Below, piece after piece: positions 54,782-64,000 of a DNA stretch of 64,000 bases. Within the stretch, counting starts at the first letter, position 1. Every line of letters starts with the position of its first letter. Both the position numbers and the translations under genes were made by a program. Below the pieces are notes generated by a model. It had not been told where the DNA came from. It was given only the letters and a program-made list of their open reading frames with translations, and ran no database searches. This stretch comes from Lachnospiraceae bacterium (GTDB lineage: Bacteria > Bacillota > Clostridia > Lachnospirales > Lachnospiraceae), in contig JAFXQX010000029.1 in assembly GCA_017526745.1 (NCBI GenBank), positions 124,001 through 188,000 on the forward strand, given 5' to 3'.

Positions 54782-55138
54782 ATGAAGGAAGCTTTGGCAA
54801 CAGGTTCCGGTAATCTTATAATCGATCTTGATGTGGTTGCTCAGTATGCCGGCAGTGTAGCGGTCGAGTGTTTCGGCATCGTCGGTATGGCAGCTGTTTC
54901 CATGTCTGACGGGATAGCCAAGTTGCTCAAGAAGGAAAACCTTACAAGAGGTATAAATGTTGTAATGAAAAACAACAGGCTTATACTTGATTTTCATGTG
55001 ATCGTAAGTTACGGAGTCAATATCCGCACCGTCGCATCAAATCTTGTCAATAACGTTAAATATAAAGTAGAAGAGTTTACGGGATTTGAGATCGACAAGA
55101 TCAACGTGTTTGTTGAAGGTGTAAGGGTTATCGACTAA
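54782..55138 (+). CDS. Asp23/Gls24-family envelope stress protein
   Basis: The 118-residue product is an Asp23/Gls24 (YloU-type) protein with the GVVGMAAVS-like segment and the C-terminal FEIDKINVFVEGVRV typical of the family. These proteins associate with the membrane and are linked to cell-envelope stress and fatty-acid kinase function. AAGGAGG precedes the ATG. The DAK2 kinase gene follows after 19 bp, the usual yloU-yloV order. Confidence 0.93.
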   Translation: MKEALATGSGNLIIDLDVVAQYAGSVAVECFGIVGMAAVSMSDGIAKLLKKENLTRGINVVMKNNRLILDFHVIVSYGVNIRTVASNLVNNVKYKVEEFTGFEIDKINVFVEGVRVID

Positions 55139-55157
55139 AGCACAGGAGGAATTTAAG

Positions 55158-56879
55158 TTGCAGTCTAACAAGATCGATGCCAAAACACTCTCCGAGATGT
55201 TTCTGGCAGGTGCCAAAAGGCTCGAATCCGAAAAAGAGATAATAAATGAACTGAATGTTTTCCCTGTTCCCGACGGCGATACAGGAACGAACATGTCGCT
55301 TACGATCATGTCGGCGGTAAACGAAGTCGAAAATATCGGTGATATGAACATGACGACGCTTGCCAAGGCCATATCTTCAGGTTCTCTCCGCGGGGCAAGA
55401 GGCAATTCGGGTGTTATCCTCTCACAGCTGTTCCGCGGCTTTACAAAGATCATAAAAGATAAGGAAGAGCTAGACATCGAAATATTTACCCAGGCTTTAC
55501 AGAAAGGCGTTGAGACGGCTTATAAAGCAGTCATGAAGCCCAAGGAAGGAACCATTCTTACGGTTGCCCGCGGTGTTGCGGAGCGTGCCCTTGAAATAAA
55601 TAACGGATCGGATGATTTTGACACATATTTCAAAGAGATCATTTTTTATGCGGAAGATGTGCTTCAAAAGACCCCCGATATGCTCCCGGTACTTAAAGAG
55701 GCCGGAGTTGTCGATTCCGGCGGACAGGGTCTTCTTGAGATATTAAAAGGCGGATATGCCGCTTACTCCGGAGAAGACGCCGATGCGATATTTACCCTAT
55801 CAATGCCGTCAGCTTCTGCTTCGAAACCCGAAAAAGAAAAGATCATCACATATGAGACCTGTCTGTCCCTTATGGTCAAGAGTACATATAACAGTGAAGA
55901 TGCAGATACTCTTGCCGAGTATCTTGACTCTTACGGGACCGGGGCCTCAATAAAAGAGGCGGGATCAAAACTGTCCATTTCCGTATTTTCCGATGAACCC
56001 GGAAGGATCATATCCAAGTGCCTGTCATACGGTACGATAGATGATGTAGTGATCAAGCCCTGGGACAGCGAAGAGATCAAGCCTGTGCTCGCTGAAGCTT
56101 CGGAAGAGACCGTTCCGGAAAGTGTACAAAAAGAGGAGAGAACACCCGATCCTGTACCGGCAAAGTCCAAGAAGCCGGAACCGGAACCAGCTGTTGCAAA
56201 CGTTTCAAAAGAGCCGGAAAAAGAGATGGGATTTGTTGCGGTCTCATGTGGAAAGGGACTTGATGAGATCTTTATAGGCCTTGGCGTCGATCATCTGATC
56301 ACAGGCGGCCAGACCATGAACCCTTCGACGGATGACATGATAAATGCGATCAATGACGTGAACGCAAAGACGGTTTTCATCCTTCCGAACAACAAGAACA
56401 TCATCCTTGCCGCCAATCAGGCACAGTACCTTGTTGAGGATAAGGAGATAATCGTCATTCCCACAAAGACAATACCCCAGGGTATAACAGCTCTTATCAC
56501 ATTCATGAACGATGCTACGGCGGCAGATAATGAAGCGGCCATGCTCGATGCGATCTCGCGTGTTAAGACCGGTCAGGTAACATATGCCGTAAGAGATACT
56601 TCCATCAACGGGATGAACATCCAGAAGGGCAATATCATGGGGATCGGTGACCATGAGATACTTGCCGTAGGTACCGTTGTTGAAGATACCGCACTTACAA
56701 TGCTTGATAAGATGGTCGATGACTGTTCGGAGATCATCTGTATATATTACGGGGATGAGGTCGACGAGGAACTTGCAAACGAACTGTGCAGGAACGTCGA
56801 AAACAAATACCCGGATATGTCCGTGGAACTCCACCCGGGAGGACAGCCGATATACTATTACATAATATCAGTTGAATAA
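55158..56879 (+). CDS. FakA-like DAK2-domain fatty acid kinase subunit
   Basis: Phosphorylates fatty acids held by a FakB/DegV partner. The 573-residue product has the DAK2 nucleotide-binding domain at the N-terminus (PDGDTGTNMSLT, RGARGNSGVILSQ), a middle domain, and a C-terminal DegV-like/EDD region. Between them is a Glu/Pro/Lys-rich linker (about 310-355) that looks disordered. The start is TTG, supported by AGGAGG 8-9 nt upstream. No FakB gene is in the window. recG begins 1 bp after the stop. Confidence 0.92.
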   Translation: MQSNKIDAKTLSEMFLAGAKRLESEKEIINELNVFPVPDGDTGTNMSLTIMSAVNEVENIGDMNMTTLAKAISSGSLRGARGNSGVILSQLFRGFTKIIKDKEELDIEIFTQALQKGVETAYKAVMKPKEGTILTVARGVAERALEINNGSDDFDTYFKEIIFYAEDVLQKTPDMLPVLKEAGVVDSGGQGLLEILKGGYAAYSGEDADAIFTLSMPSASASKPEKEKIITYETCLSLMVKSTYNSEDADTLAEYLDSYGTGASIKEAGSKLSISVFSDEPGRIISKCLSYGTIDDVVIKPWDSEEIKPVLAEASEETVPESVQKEERTPDPVPAKSKKPEPEPAVANVSKEPEKEMGFVAVSCGKGLDEIFIGLGVDHLITGGQTMNPSTDDMINAINDVNAKTVFILPNNKNIILAANQAQYLVEDKEIIVIPTKTIPQGITALITFMNDATAADNEAAMLDAISRVKTGQVTYAVRDTSINGMNIQKGNIMGIGDHEILAVGTVVEDTALTMLDKMVDDCSEIICIYYGDEVDEELANELCRNVENKYPDMSVELHPGGQPIYYYIISVE

Positions 56880-56880
56880 G

Positions 56881-58875
56881 ATGACAAAGCTTACTGCATT
56901 AAAAGGCATCGGTGAAAAAAACGCAATGCTCTACGAAAAGCTCGGTATCGAGACCGTAGAGGATTGTGTTTTTTACTTGCCCAGAGATTATATAAGATAT
57001 GAGAACATCAGCGTCCCTGAGGATCTTAAGCCTGACTGCATGAATGCCTTTTATGCGGTTGTCGTTAACCGTCCACTGGTAAAGCGGGCCGGCAAGCTTA
57101 CAATAACGAGCGTTATGCTAAGCGCGGGAGGGGTTGCGATATCCGCTGTATGGTTTAATATGCCATATCTTTCAAAGGTTCTTACACAAGGGACCGGACA
57201 TGTTTTCCGCGGGATCATCACCGCAGAGGCAGATCATTATCATGTAAGACAGCCCGCGATATACAAAAAAGAACAGTATGAGAGCCTGCTTGGACACATC
57301 AATCCCGTATATCCTCTTACAAAAGGACTGACAAACAATGCAGTCACCGCAACTGTCGGCCGTGCTTTTGAGTATCTTGATGGAGCATATGATGCAAGAC
57401 TTTATGACATGCATTTTCCCAAGGACGAGGATACTCTTATAAAAGCAAGGAGCAGTCTTGTCTATGATGAGTTCCTTTCCTTCCTGATCGCGGTACGGAT
57501 GATGAGATCCGAAGAAAATGCGCTTCATAATGATTTTAATATCATGGAGAGCGCGGTTTGCGAACGGATTATAGAGCGGCTCCCTTATAAACTGACGGAT
57601 GCCCAGAGGCGTGTCTGGGGCGAGATCAGGCAGGATCTTTGCTCAGACCGCTCCATGAGAAGGCTTGTACAGGGAGATGTTGGAAGCGGTAAGACTATAA
57701 TCGCACATCTGTCTGCTATCATGTGCGCACTTTCCGGCTGGCAGTGCGCGATCATGGCACCCACCGAGATACTCGCCAGCCAGCATTATGATAATCTGAA
57801 GTCTCTTCTTAGAAGCAGCGGATGCGATATCAAGGTGGTACTTCTTTCCGGCACTATGACCGAAAGTGCCAAGAAAAACGTCAGAAAGATAATCTCATCA
57901 GGCGGGTGCGATATCATAATCGGGACACATGCTCTTTTCCAGGAAAAGGTTTCCTATAAAAAACTGGCGCTTGTGATAACGGATGAACAGCATCGTTTCG
58001 GGGTGATGCAAAGGGATTCGCTCTCATCCAAGAATGAGACGGATAATGCCCATATCCTCGTTATGAGCGCAACCCCGATCCCGAGGACATGCGCCATGAT
58101 CCTATACGGCGATCTTGATATTTCGGTCATTGACGAAGTGCCGGCACACAAGCTTCCGATCAGAAACGCGGTCGTTAACGAAAGCTACAGAAAGAAAACA
58201 TATGAGTTCATAAAAAAAGAAGTCCTTTCGGGACACCAGGCATACGTTATCTGTCCGCTTATCAGCGAGAGCGAAGGCATGGATGCCAGGAATGTTACGG
58301 ATATGACAAAAGAGCTGTCAGGATACATGCCAGAAGGGATCAATGTTTCTATGCTCCACGGCCAGATGAAGGCACAGCAAAAGCAGAAGATAATGGATTC
58401 TTTTGCGGCCGGTCAGATAGATGTGCTTGTTTCCACCACCGTGGTAGAGGTCGGCATCAATGTCCCGAATGCCACTGTCATGCTGATAGAAGATGCAGAC
58501 AGGTTCGGTCTTGCCGCCCTTCACCAGCTGCGCGGAAGGATAGGGCGCGGGCCCAGCCAGTCCTACTGTATTTTCATGAGCAGCTCAACAAATGAGCATA
58601 CGATGAAACGTCTTGATATATTAAACAGATCGAATGACGGGTTTATGATCGCGGAAGAGGACCTGAAGCAGAGAGGGCCCGGAGACGTGTTCGGAATACG
58701 CCAGTCCGGGGATATCCGTTTTAAGATAGGGGATATCTATACCGACTCATCAATACTGAAAAAGGCCGCAGAAGATGCGGATCTTATATTAAAAGAAGAC
58801 CCGTCATTGTCGCTTCCCAAGCACAGAGACCTTAAAAGCCGGGTCGAAGGCGCCACCAGGTTTAGTATGGTATAG
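56881..58875 (+). CDS. recG: ATP-dependent DNA helicase RecG
   Basis: Branch-specific helicase that reverses stalled replication forks. The product is about 664 residues with an N-terminal wedge (OB-fold) domain and two helicase domains: Walker A GDVGSGKT, the DEQHRFG box, SATPIPR, and the C-terminal motif with QLRGRIGRG. The length is typical. A TTG at 56872 inside fakA is a possible start, but ATG 56881 gives the usual N-terminus. In most relatives rsmD follows recG; here parE and parC come between. Confidence 0.97.
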   Translation: MTKLTALKGIGEKNAMLYEKLGIETVEDCVFYLPRDYIRYENISVPEDLKPDCMNAFYAVVVNRPLVKRAGKLTITSVMLSAGGVAISAVWFNMPYLSKVLTQGTGHVFRGIITAEADHYHVRQPAIYKKEQYESLLGHINPVYPLTKGLTNNAVTATVGRAFEYLDGAYDARLYDMHFPKDEDTLIKARSSLVYDEFLSFLIAVRMMRSEENALHNDFNIMESAVCERIIERLPYKLTDAQRRVWGEIRQDLCSDRSMRRLVQGDVGSGKTIIAHLSAIMCALSGWQCAIMAPTEILASQHYDNLKSLLRSSGCDIKVVLLSGTMTESAKKNVRKIISSGGCDIIIGTHALFQEKVSYKKLALVITDEQHRFGVMQRDSLSSKNETDNAHILVMSATPIPRTCAMILYGDLDISVIDEVPAHKLPIRNAVVNESYRKKTYEFIKKEVLSGHQAYVICPLISESEGMDARNVTDMTKELSGYMPEGINVSMLHGQMKAQQKQKIMDSFAAGQIDVLVSTTVVEVGINVPNATVMLIEDADRFGLAALHQLRGRIGRGPSQSYCIFMSSSTNEHTMKRLDILNRSNDGFMIAEEDLKQRGPGDVFGIRQSGDIRFKIGDIYTDSSILKKAAEDADLILKEDPSLSLPKHRDLKSRVEGATRFSMV

Positions 58876-58906
58876 CATATCCGGTACCACAGATTGTGTT
58901 TTATCC

Positions 58907-58934
58907 TTGAAAAATCATAATATTGTGTTATAAT
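58907..58934 (+). promoter_or_regulatory. promoter of parE-parC
   Basis: TTGAAA (58907-58912) and TATAAT (58929-58934) are separated by 16 nt, about 40 nt upstream of the parE start. Confidence 0.72.
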
Positions 58935-58980
58935 CCTATAGATGGGGAAACATAAATATTTGATCTGTAAGGGGTAAGAT

Positions 58981-60900
58981 ATGACACCACAGTCCAATTA
59001 TGATGCCAAAAGCATCACTGTTCTTGAAGGTCTTGATCCTGTCAGGGCGCGTCCGGGTATGTACATCGGAAGTACCACGACAAAGGGCCTCAATCATCTG
59101 ATCTACGAGATCGTAGACAATTCCGTTGACGAACATCTTGCGGGTTTCTGCAATAATATACATGTGACTCTTGAGGCCGACGGCAGCGCGACCATAGAAG
59201 ATGACGGACGCGGTATACCCGTGGGGATGCATGAAAAGGGCGTTTCCGCCGAGCGTGTCGTCTTTACGACCCTTCACGCCGGAGGCAAGTTTGATAATGA
59301 AGTTTATAAAACGAGCGGAGGTCTTCACGGTGTCGGCTCGTCTGTCGTAAACGCTCTTTCCGAGTATCTTGACATAGAGATTAGGCGTGACGGCAATGTA
59401 TACCATGACAGATACACACGCGGCATACCCGCGATCAAACTTGAAAAGGGCCTTCTGCCGGTCATAGGCAAGAGCAGGTCTACGGGGACGAAGATCAATT
59501 TCATGCCCGATGACCAGATATTCGAAAAAACGCGTTTCAAAGAGGAAGATATCAAATCCCGTCTCCATGAGACGGCCTATCTCAACCCGTCACTTACCAT
59601 ACACTATTGCGACAAAAGAGTCACTCCTTTCGAAAAAGAGGAATTTCACGAACCCGATGGGATCATCGGCTTTATCCGTGATCTTGACAGCAATAAGGAA
59701 ACACTTTGCGAGCCCGTATTCTTCTCGGGTGTCTGTGACGGAATCACCGTGGAGGTCGCATTTCAATATGTTAACGAGTTCCATGAGAATGTTCTGGGCT
59801 TCTGTAACAACATATTCAATTCGGAAGGCGGCACCCATCTGACCGGTTTCAAATCCATGTTCACCAATGTCATGAACAGTTATGCACGCCAGATCGGAGT
59901 TCTTAAGGACAAAGATCAAAATTTCACCGGTGCGGATATCAGAAACGGAATGACTGCTGTCGTCTCGATCAAACATCCCGATCCCAGATTTGAGGGACAG
60001 ACCAAGACCAAGCTGGACAACCAGGATGCGGCCAAGGCCGTATCCAAGATCACCGGAGATGAAGTCCCGCATTACTTTGACAGAAACCTCGATGAATTAA
60101 AGGCTATTCTCGCCTGCGCCGAGAAGGCCGCAAAGATCAGAAAGACCGAGGAAAAGGCCAAGACCAACATGCTTTCCAAACAGAAGTACTCGTTTGATTC
60201 GAACGGAAAGCTTGCCAACTGTGAGAGCAGGGATCCCAAGAAGTGTGAGATCTTCATAGTCGAGGGTGACTCCGCAGGCGGAAGTGCCAAGACAGCCAGG
60301 AACAGGAATTACCAGGCGATCCTTCCCATCCGCGGCAAGATCTTAAATGTCGAAAAGGCCAGCATAGACAAGGTCCTTGCAAATGCAGAGATCAAGACTA
60401 TGATAAATGCTTTCGGATGCGGGTTTTCTGAAGGCTACGGGAATGATTTTGACATTACGAAACTTCGCTATGACAAGATAATTATCATGGCTGATGCGGA
60501 TGTTGACGGTGCGCATATCTCAACTTTGCTGCTCACGCTGTTTTACCGTTTCATGCCGGAACTGATATACGAAGGACATGTTTATATCGCCATGCCGCCT
60601 TTATATAAGGCTATGCCTTCAAAAGGCAAGGATGAATACCTGTATGATGACAAAGCTCTTTCTGAGTACAGGAAAAATCATACCGGTTTCAAACTGCAGC
60701 GCTATAAGGGGCTCGGGGAGATGGATGCATCCCAGCTTTGGGAGACGACGCTGGATCCCGCCGCAAGAAGACTGAAGCTTGTTGAGATCGAGGATGCCAG
60801 ACTTGCGAGCAACACTACCGAAATGCTGATGGGTAACGATGTTGCACCCAGAAAAGATTTCATATACAGACATGCCAAGGAAGCGCAGCTTGACTTTTAG
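58981..60900 (+). CDS. parE: type IIA topoisomerase subunit B (ParE-like)
   Basis: ATPase subunit of topoisomerase IV or gyrase. The 639-residue product has the GHKL ATPase motifs (EIVDNSVDE, DDGRGIP, GGLHGVGSS), the QTKTKLDN loop and the TOPRIM domain with EGDSAGGSA and DADVDGAHI. The length matches the shorter GyrB/ParE form. It is followed by the A subunit after 29 bp. I call it ParE because its partner lacks a gyrase-specific GyrA box and the locus is not near dnaA. A GyrB identity cannot be fully excluded. Confidence 0.88.
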   Translation: MTPQSNYDAKSITVLEGLDPVRARPGMYIGSTTTKGLNHLIYEIVDNSVDEHLAGFCNNIHVTLEADGSATIEDDGRGIPVGMHEKGVSAERVVFTTLHAGGKFDNEVYKTSGGLHGVGSSVVNALSEYLDIEIRRDGNVYHDRYTRGIPAIKLEKGLLPVIGKSRSTGTKINFMPDDQIFEKTRFKEEDIKSRLHETAYLNPSLTIHYCDKRVTPFEKEEFHEPDGIIGFIRDLDSNKETLCEPVFFSGVCDGITVEVAFQYVNEFHENVLGFCNNIFNSEGGTHLTGFKSMFTNVMNSYARQIGVLKDKDQNFTGADIRNGMTAVVSIKHPDPRFEGQTKTKLDNQDAAKAVSKITGDEVPHYFDRNLDELKAILACAEKAAKIRKTEEKAKTNMLSKQKYSFDSNGKLANCESRDPKKCEIFIVEGDSAGGSAKTARNRNYQAILPIRGKILNVEKASIDKVLANAEIKTMINAFGCGFSEGYGNDFDITKLRYDKIIIMADADVDGAHISTLLLTLFYRFMPELIYEGHVYIAMPPLYKAMPSKGKDEYLYDDKALSEYRKNHTGFKLQRYKGLGEMDASQLWETTLDPAARRLKLVEIEDARLASNTTEMLMGNDVAPRKDFIYRHAKEAQLDF

Positions 60901-60929
60901 TTGCGCATTATTGTGAAAGGGAAGATATA

Positions 60930-63194
60930 ATGGCAAGAAAAAAGACGGTTGAGCCTGTAGAAGAGACCGTTATCAAAACCGAATATTCCGACGTGATGCA
61001 GAAATCATATATTGACTATGCCATGTCGGTCATTATCTCGAGGGCCCTGCCTGATGTCAGGGACGGATTGAAGCCCGTACAGCGAAGAACGCTTTATGAT
61101 ATGTATGAGCTTAATAACAGATATGACAGGCCTCATCTCAAGTCCGCCAGGATAGTCGGGGATACTATGGGTAAATACCATCCTCACGGTGACAGCTCGA
61201 TATATGACTGTCTTGTTGTGATGAGCCAGGAGTTTAAAAAAGGCATAGCACTTGTTGACGGACACGGCAACTTCGGTTCCATCGAGGGAGACGGCGCAGC
61301 CGCCATGCGATACACCGAGGCCAGGCTTTGCAGGATCGCACAGGAGGAGATGCTTGCGGATCTTGACAAGGATGTTGTAGATTTTATGCCCAATTACGAT
61401 GAGACCGGAAAAGAGCCCGAAGTTCTTCCGTGCAGGTTCCCCAATCTTCTCGTGAACGGTACCGAAGGCATTGCAGTCGGAATGGCCACCTCCATGCCTC
61501 CTCATAATCTGTGTGAAGTCATCGAGGCCGAAAAGGCTTATATGAAGAATAATGACATCACTACTTCCGAACTTCTCGAGATTATGCCCGGACCTGATTT
61601 TCCGACAGGCGGGATAGTGACCAACAAGGATGAGCTTCTATCCATATATGAGACCGGGACCGGCAAGATCAAGGTACGCGGCAGGATGGAGGTCGAAAGC
61701 GGAAAGGCAGGACGTACGCTCCTTGTCATAAAAGAGATACCCTATACGATGATAGGTGCCAATATCTCCAAGTTCCTGCTCGATATCGTCTCTCTTATAG
61801 ATTCCAAAAAGACAAATGATATTGTCGATATATCAAATCAGTCCGGAAAAGAAGGCATAAGGATCGTTATCGAGCTGAAAAAAGATGCCGATATCGAAAA
61901 TGTCCGTAACATGATCATTAAAAAGACCCGGTTTGAAGATACTTTCGGCGTGAACATGCTCGCGATATCGGACGGCAGACCCGAGGTTATGGGCCTTCGT
62001 TCTATGCTGGCACACCATGTCAATTTCCTCCGCGAACTTGCGACGAGAAAGTATAAGACACTCCTTACGAAAGAGCTTGATAAAAAGGAGATACAGGAAG
62101 GTCTTATCAAAGCTGTTGATGTTATCGATGTCATCATAGAGATACTCAGAGGTTCAAGGGAGATCAAGGCGGCAAGGGAATGCCTTATGACCGGAAATAC
62201 AGCCGATATCAGGTTCAAGAGCCGTATTTCCGAAAAGATAGCATCCAACCTAAGGTTCAGCGAACGTCAGGCGAACGCCATTCTCGAGATGAGACTCTAT
62301 AAGCTCATCGGGCTTGAGATGGAGGCTCTTATCGCCGAACATGACAAAACCCTTAAGGATATAGCCGACTACAAGGAAATACTTACCAAACCGGCCAAAA
62401 TGGATGCGGCGATAATAAAGGATCTTGACCATATCAAGAAAGAGTACGGCAGGGAAAGGCGCACCTCGATCGAAAACGCCATCGAAGTTGTCTTTGAAGA
62501 GAGCAAGGCCGAAGAGATGGAAGTCGTATTTCTCATGGATCGCTTCGGATATGCCAAGACTATCGATGTTTCTGCATTTGACAGGAACAGGGATGCGATA
62601 GATGCAGAGTTTTCCGTCAGCTTTAAGTGTCTTAACACCGGCAGGATCTGCGTGTTTACCAACAAAGGTGTCATGCATTCAATCAAGGTATGTGATCTTC
62701 CGTTCGGAAGATTCAGGGATAAGGGTGTTCCGATTGATAATGTCAGCAATTATGACTCATCAGCCGAATCTGTCGTATATGTTCTTCCGATGGGAGATCT
62801 GATCCTTCAGAAGCTGATGTTCGGGACGAAAAAAGGAATGTTCAAACAGGTATACGGAAGCGAATTTGACGTTGTAAAACGTACCGTGGCAGCAAGTTCA
62901 CTCCTTCCCGACGATGAGGTGATAACGGTATTTCCCATCACCGAGCAGAAATATGTTGTCCTTCAGACGGAATTTGACGTATTCCTCAAGTTTGAGACCG
63001 ATGAGATCCCCGTCAAGAAAAAGGGAGCGGTCGGTGTACGTGCGATCAAGCTTACCGGAGCCGACAGGATCGCTAATGTTTATTATATTAATGAAGAAGA
63101 TGACACCATGGTCACGGTCGGCAGCCGCGAGATACTTCTTTCCAGACTCAAGGCTGCAAAGCGTGATACCAAGGGGAGCAAGCTGAGGGGATGA
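60930..63194 (+). CDS. parC: type IIA topoisomerase subunit A (ParC-like)
   Basis: DNA-breakage subunit. The 754-residue product has the catalytic Tyr128 in [11 protein letters not shown], the [10 protein letters not shown] helix (81-90), the coiled tower region and a C-terminal beta-propeller-like domain. I see no GyrA box (QRRGGKG-type motif), and the protein is shorter than typical GyrA (above 800), which favours decatenating topoisomerase IV. GAAAGGG precedes the ATG. rsmD follows 1 bp after the stop. Confidence 0.88.
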   Translation: MARKKTVEPVEETVIKTEYSDVMQKSYIDYAMSVIISRALPDVRDGLKPVQRRTLYDMYELNNRYDRPHLKSARIVGDTMGKYHPHGDSSIYDCLVVMSQEFKKGIALVDGHGNFGSIEGDGAAAMRYTEARLCRIAQEEMLADLDKDVVDFMPNYDETGKEPEVLPCRFPNLLVNGTEGIAVGMATSMPPHNLCEVIEAEKAYMKNNDITTSELLEIMPGPDFPTGGIVTNKDELLSIYETGTGKIKVRGRMEVESGKAGRTLLVIKEIPYTMIGANISKFLLDIVSLIDSKKTNDIVDISNQSGKEGIRIVIELKKDADIENVRNMIIKKTRFEDTFGVNMLAISDGRPEVMGLRSMLAHHVNFLRELATRKYKTLLTKELDKKEIQEGLIKAVDVIDVIIEILRGSREIKAARECLMTGNTADIRFKSRISEKIASNLRFSERQANAILEMRLYKLIGLEMEALIAEHDKTLKDIADYKEILTKPAKMDAAIIKDLDHIKKEYGRERRTSIENAIEVVFEESKAEEMEVVFLMDRFGYAKTIDVSAFDRNRDAIDAEFSVSFKCLNTGRICVFTNKGVMHSIKVCDLPFGRFRDKGVPIDNVSNYDSSAESVVYVLPMGDLILQKLMFGTKKGMFKQVYGSEFDVVKRTVAASSLLPDDEVITVFPITEQKYVVLQTEFDVFLKFETDEIPVKKKGAVGVRAIKLTGADRIANVYYINEEDDTMVTVGSREILLSRLKAAKRDTKGSKLRG

Positions 63195-63195
63195 T

Positions 63196-63750
63196 ATGAG
63201 GGTTATAGCCGGATCGGCCCGGAGACTTACCCTTGTGACACCAAAAGGTGATGTGACAAGGCCTACGGGTGACAAGATAAAAGAGACTCTCTTTAATATC
63301 CTTTCCCCTTATCTTACAGGTGTTTCTTTTCTTGATCTTTTTTCCGGAAGCGGCGGGATAGGCATAGAGGCACTTTCAAGGGGTGCAGACTTTGCCACCT
63401 TTATTGAAAAGGACAAAAACGCATATGACTGTATAAAGAAGAATCTTGAGACCACGCATTTTACAGACAGGGCTGTGCTCAGAAGGGCCGATGTGCTTAC
63501 GTGCCTTACGGAAATGGGAAAGCGCGGAGGATATGATATAATATTCATGGATCCGCCATATAATAAAGGGCTTGAGAAAAACGTACTGAAGATCCTGGCA
63601 GATGATGAAAGGCTTTGCAGCACCAAGACCCTTATCATTATCGAGACAGCAGCCGATACGGACATGTCTTATATTGAACAGCTCGGATTTACTACCGAGA
63701 GGATAAAGGATTACAAGAACAGTAAACACGTATTTTTAAGGAAAGAATAA
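63196..63750 (+). CDS. rsmD: 16S rRNA (guanine(966)-N2)-methyltransferase
   Basis: Methylates G966 of 16S rRNA using SAM. The 184-residue product has the family N-terminus ([11 protein letters not shown]), the [16 protein letters not shown] segment, the SAM-binding [20 protein letters not shown] and the catalytic DPPY motif. It lies 1 bp after parC and 4 bp before coaD, the usual rsmD-coaD pairing. Confidence 0.97.
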   Translation: MRVIAGSARRLTLVTPKGDVTRPTGDKIKETLFNILSPYLTGVSFLDLFSGSGGIGIEALSRGADFATFIEKDKNAYDCIKKNLETTHFTDRAVLRRADVLTCLTEMGKRGGYDIIFMDPPYNKGLEKNVLKILADDERLCSTKTLIIIETAADTDMSYIEQLGFTTERIKDYKNSKHVFLRKE

Positions 63751-63754
63751 CAGA

Positions 63755-64000
63755 ATGAAAAGAGCATTATATCCCGGCAGCTTTGATCCGATAACTTACG
63801 GACATATGGAGATCATCAAAAGAGCATCTGAGATATTTGATGAACTCATTGTCGCAGTGCTTGAGAACAGGGCCAAAACTCCGTTGTTTTCTGTAGATGA
63901 ACGTGTTAATATATTAAATGAGGTTTTGTCAGGCATCCCTAACGTTACCGTTAAGAGTTACGGCGGATTGTTGGTAGATCTGGCAATGGAAGAAGAGGCC
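63755..64000 (+). CDS. coaD: pantetheine-phosphate adenylyltransferase, N-terminal part (3' end outside window)
   Basis: Makes dephospho-CoA from phosphopantetheine and ATP. The first 82 codons are present, with the nucleotidyltransferase signature [16 protein letters not shown] (TxGH motif) and the conserved segment [14 protein letters not shown]. The frame is open to the window edge, about half of the usual 160 residues. It follows rsmD by 4 bp. Confidence 0.96.
   Translation, partial: MKRALYPGSFDPITYGHMEIIKRASEIFDELIVAVLENRAKTPLFSVDERVNILNEVLSGIPNVTVKSYGGLLVDLAMEEEA

Noticed and set aside
58981-63194. Assignment as gyrB-gyrA
   Set aside because: Position away from dnaA, length of the A subunit and absence of a visible GyrA box favour topoisomerase IV. 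Kept as parE/parC with a stated reservation.
1-64000. CRISPR arrays, prophage, insertion sequences, tRNA and rRNA genes
   Set aside because: No regularly spaced repeats, transposase or phage genes, or tRNA/rRNA signatures were seen on either strand by eye.

Overview
The window is chromosomal DNA of a low-to-mid-GC Firmicute, most likely a motile member of the Lachnospiraceae (Clostridia). Supporting signs are Shine-Dalgarno starts of the AAGGAG type, GTG/TTG starts, ATP-type PEP carboxykinase, anaerobic class III ribonucleotide reductase, the rpmB/asp23/fakA/recG block, gerW, DUF2953 and a 6S RNA. It is almost entirely coding: about 56 protein genes and one ncRNA. I found no tRNA, rRNA, CRISPR array, prophage or insertion sequence.

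Layout: (1) 1-1774, deoxynucleotide supply (nrdD 3' part, nrdG, dut). (2) 1844-21711, a 20-kb co-directional run with gaps of 0-30 bp: DUF512 radical-SAM protein, der, plsY, gpsA, then a signalling block (MoxR ATPase, VWA protein, REC-HD-GYP regulator, two hybrid histidine kinases), a nucleoside block (purine nucleoside phosphorylase, BMP lipoprotein, cytidine deaminase, MTA/SAH-type deaminase), a membrane-anchored MutS homologue, rnhA, a 53-residue membrane protein and thrC. (3) 21712-22585, a minus-strand CheY-like/CheX-like pair. (4) 22721-32685, deoC, an M24 peptidase, pckA, tyrS and a four-gene dlt-like acyl-transfer cluster. (5) 32703-39589, 6S RNA with its promoter and terminator, pheST, queA, a PilZ protein and gpmI. 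(6) 39610-46052, an EF-G paralogue, a minus-strand diguanylate cyclase, a NusG-II protein, a Gx transporter, ruvAB and zapA. (7) 46099-51544, a U32 peptidase, a SEDS/penicillin-binding protein pair and a Nudix hydrolase. (8) 51559-54615, a minus-strand degenerate HD-GYP gene, an unknown protein, DUF2953, gerW and rpmB. (9) 54700-64000, asp23, fakA, recG, parE-parC, rsmD and the start of coaD.

How the genes fit together: cyclic-di-GMP signalling recurs (REC-HD-GYP, GGEEF cyclase with an I-site, PilZ receptor, degenerate HD-GYP). The most unusual unit is the MoxR/VWA/REC-HD-GYP/HK/HK operon. One kinase has intact catalytic motifs and no HPt domain. The next has eroded ATP-binding motifs but carries an HPt, so the two look like complementary halves of one phosphorelay ending at the HD-GYP phosphodiesterase. 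That operon runs, with overlapping genes, straight into nucleoside salvage. A second unit worth attention is the dlt-like cluster, whose activated substrate cannot be read from sequence.

Limits: everything is from reading the sequence and the translations by eye. No database search, structure prediction or alignment was run. Start codons were chosen from ribosome-binding sites and family knowledge.
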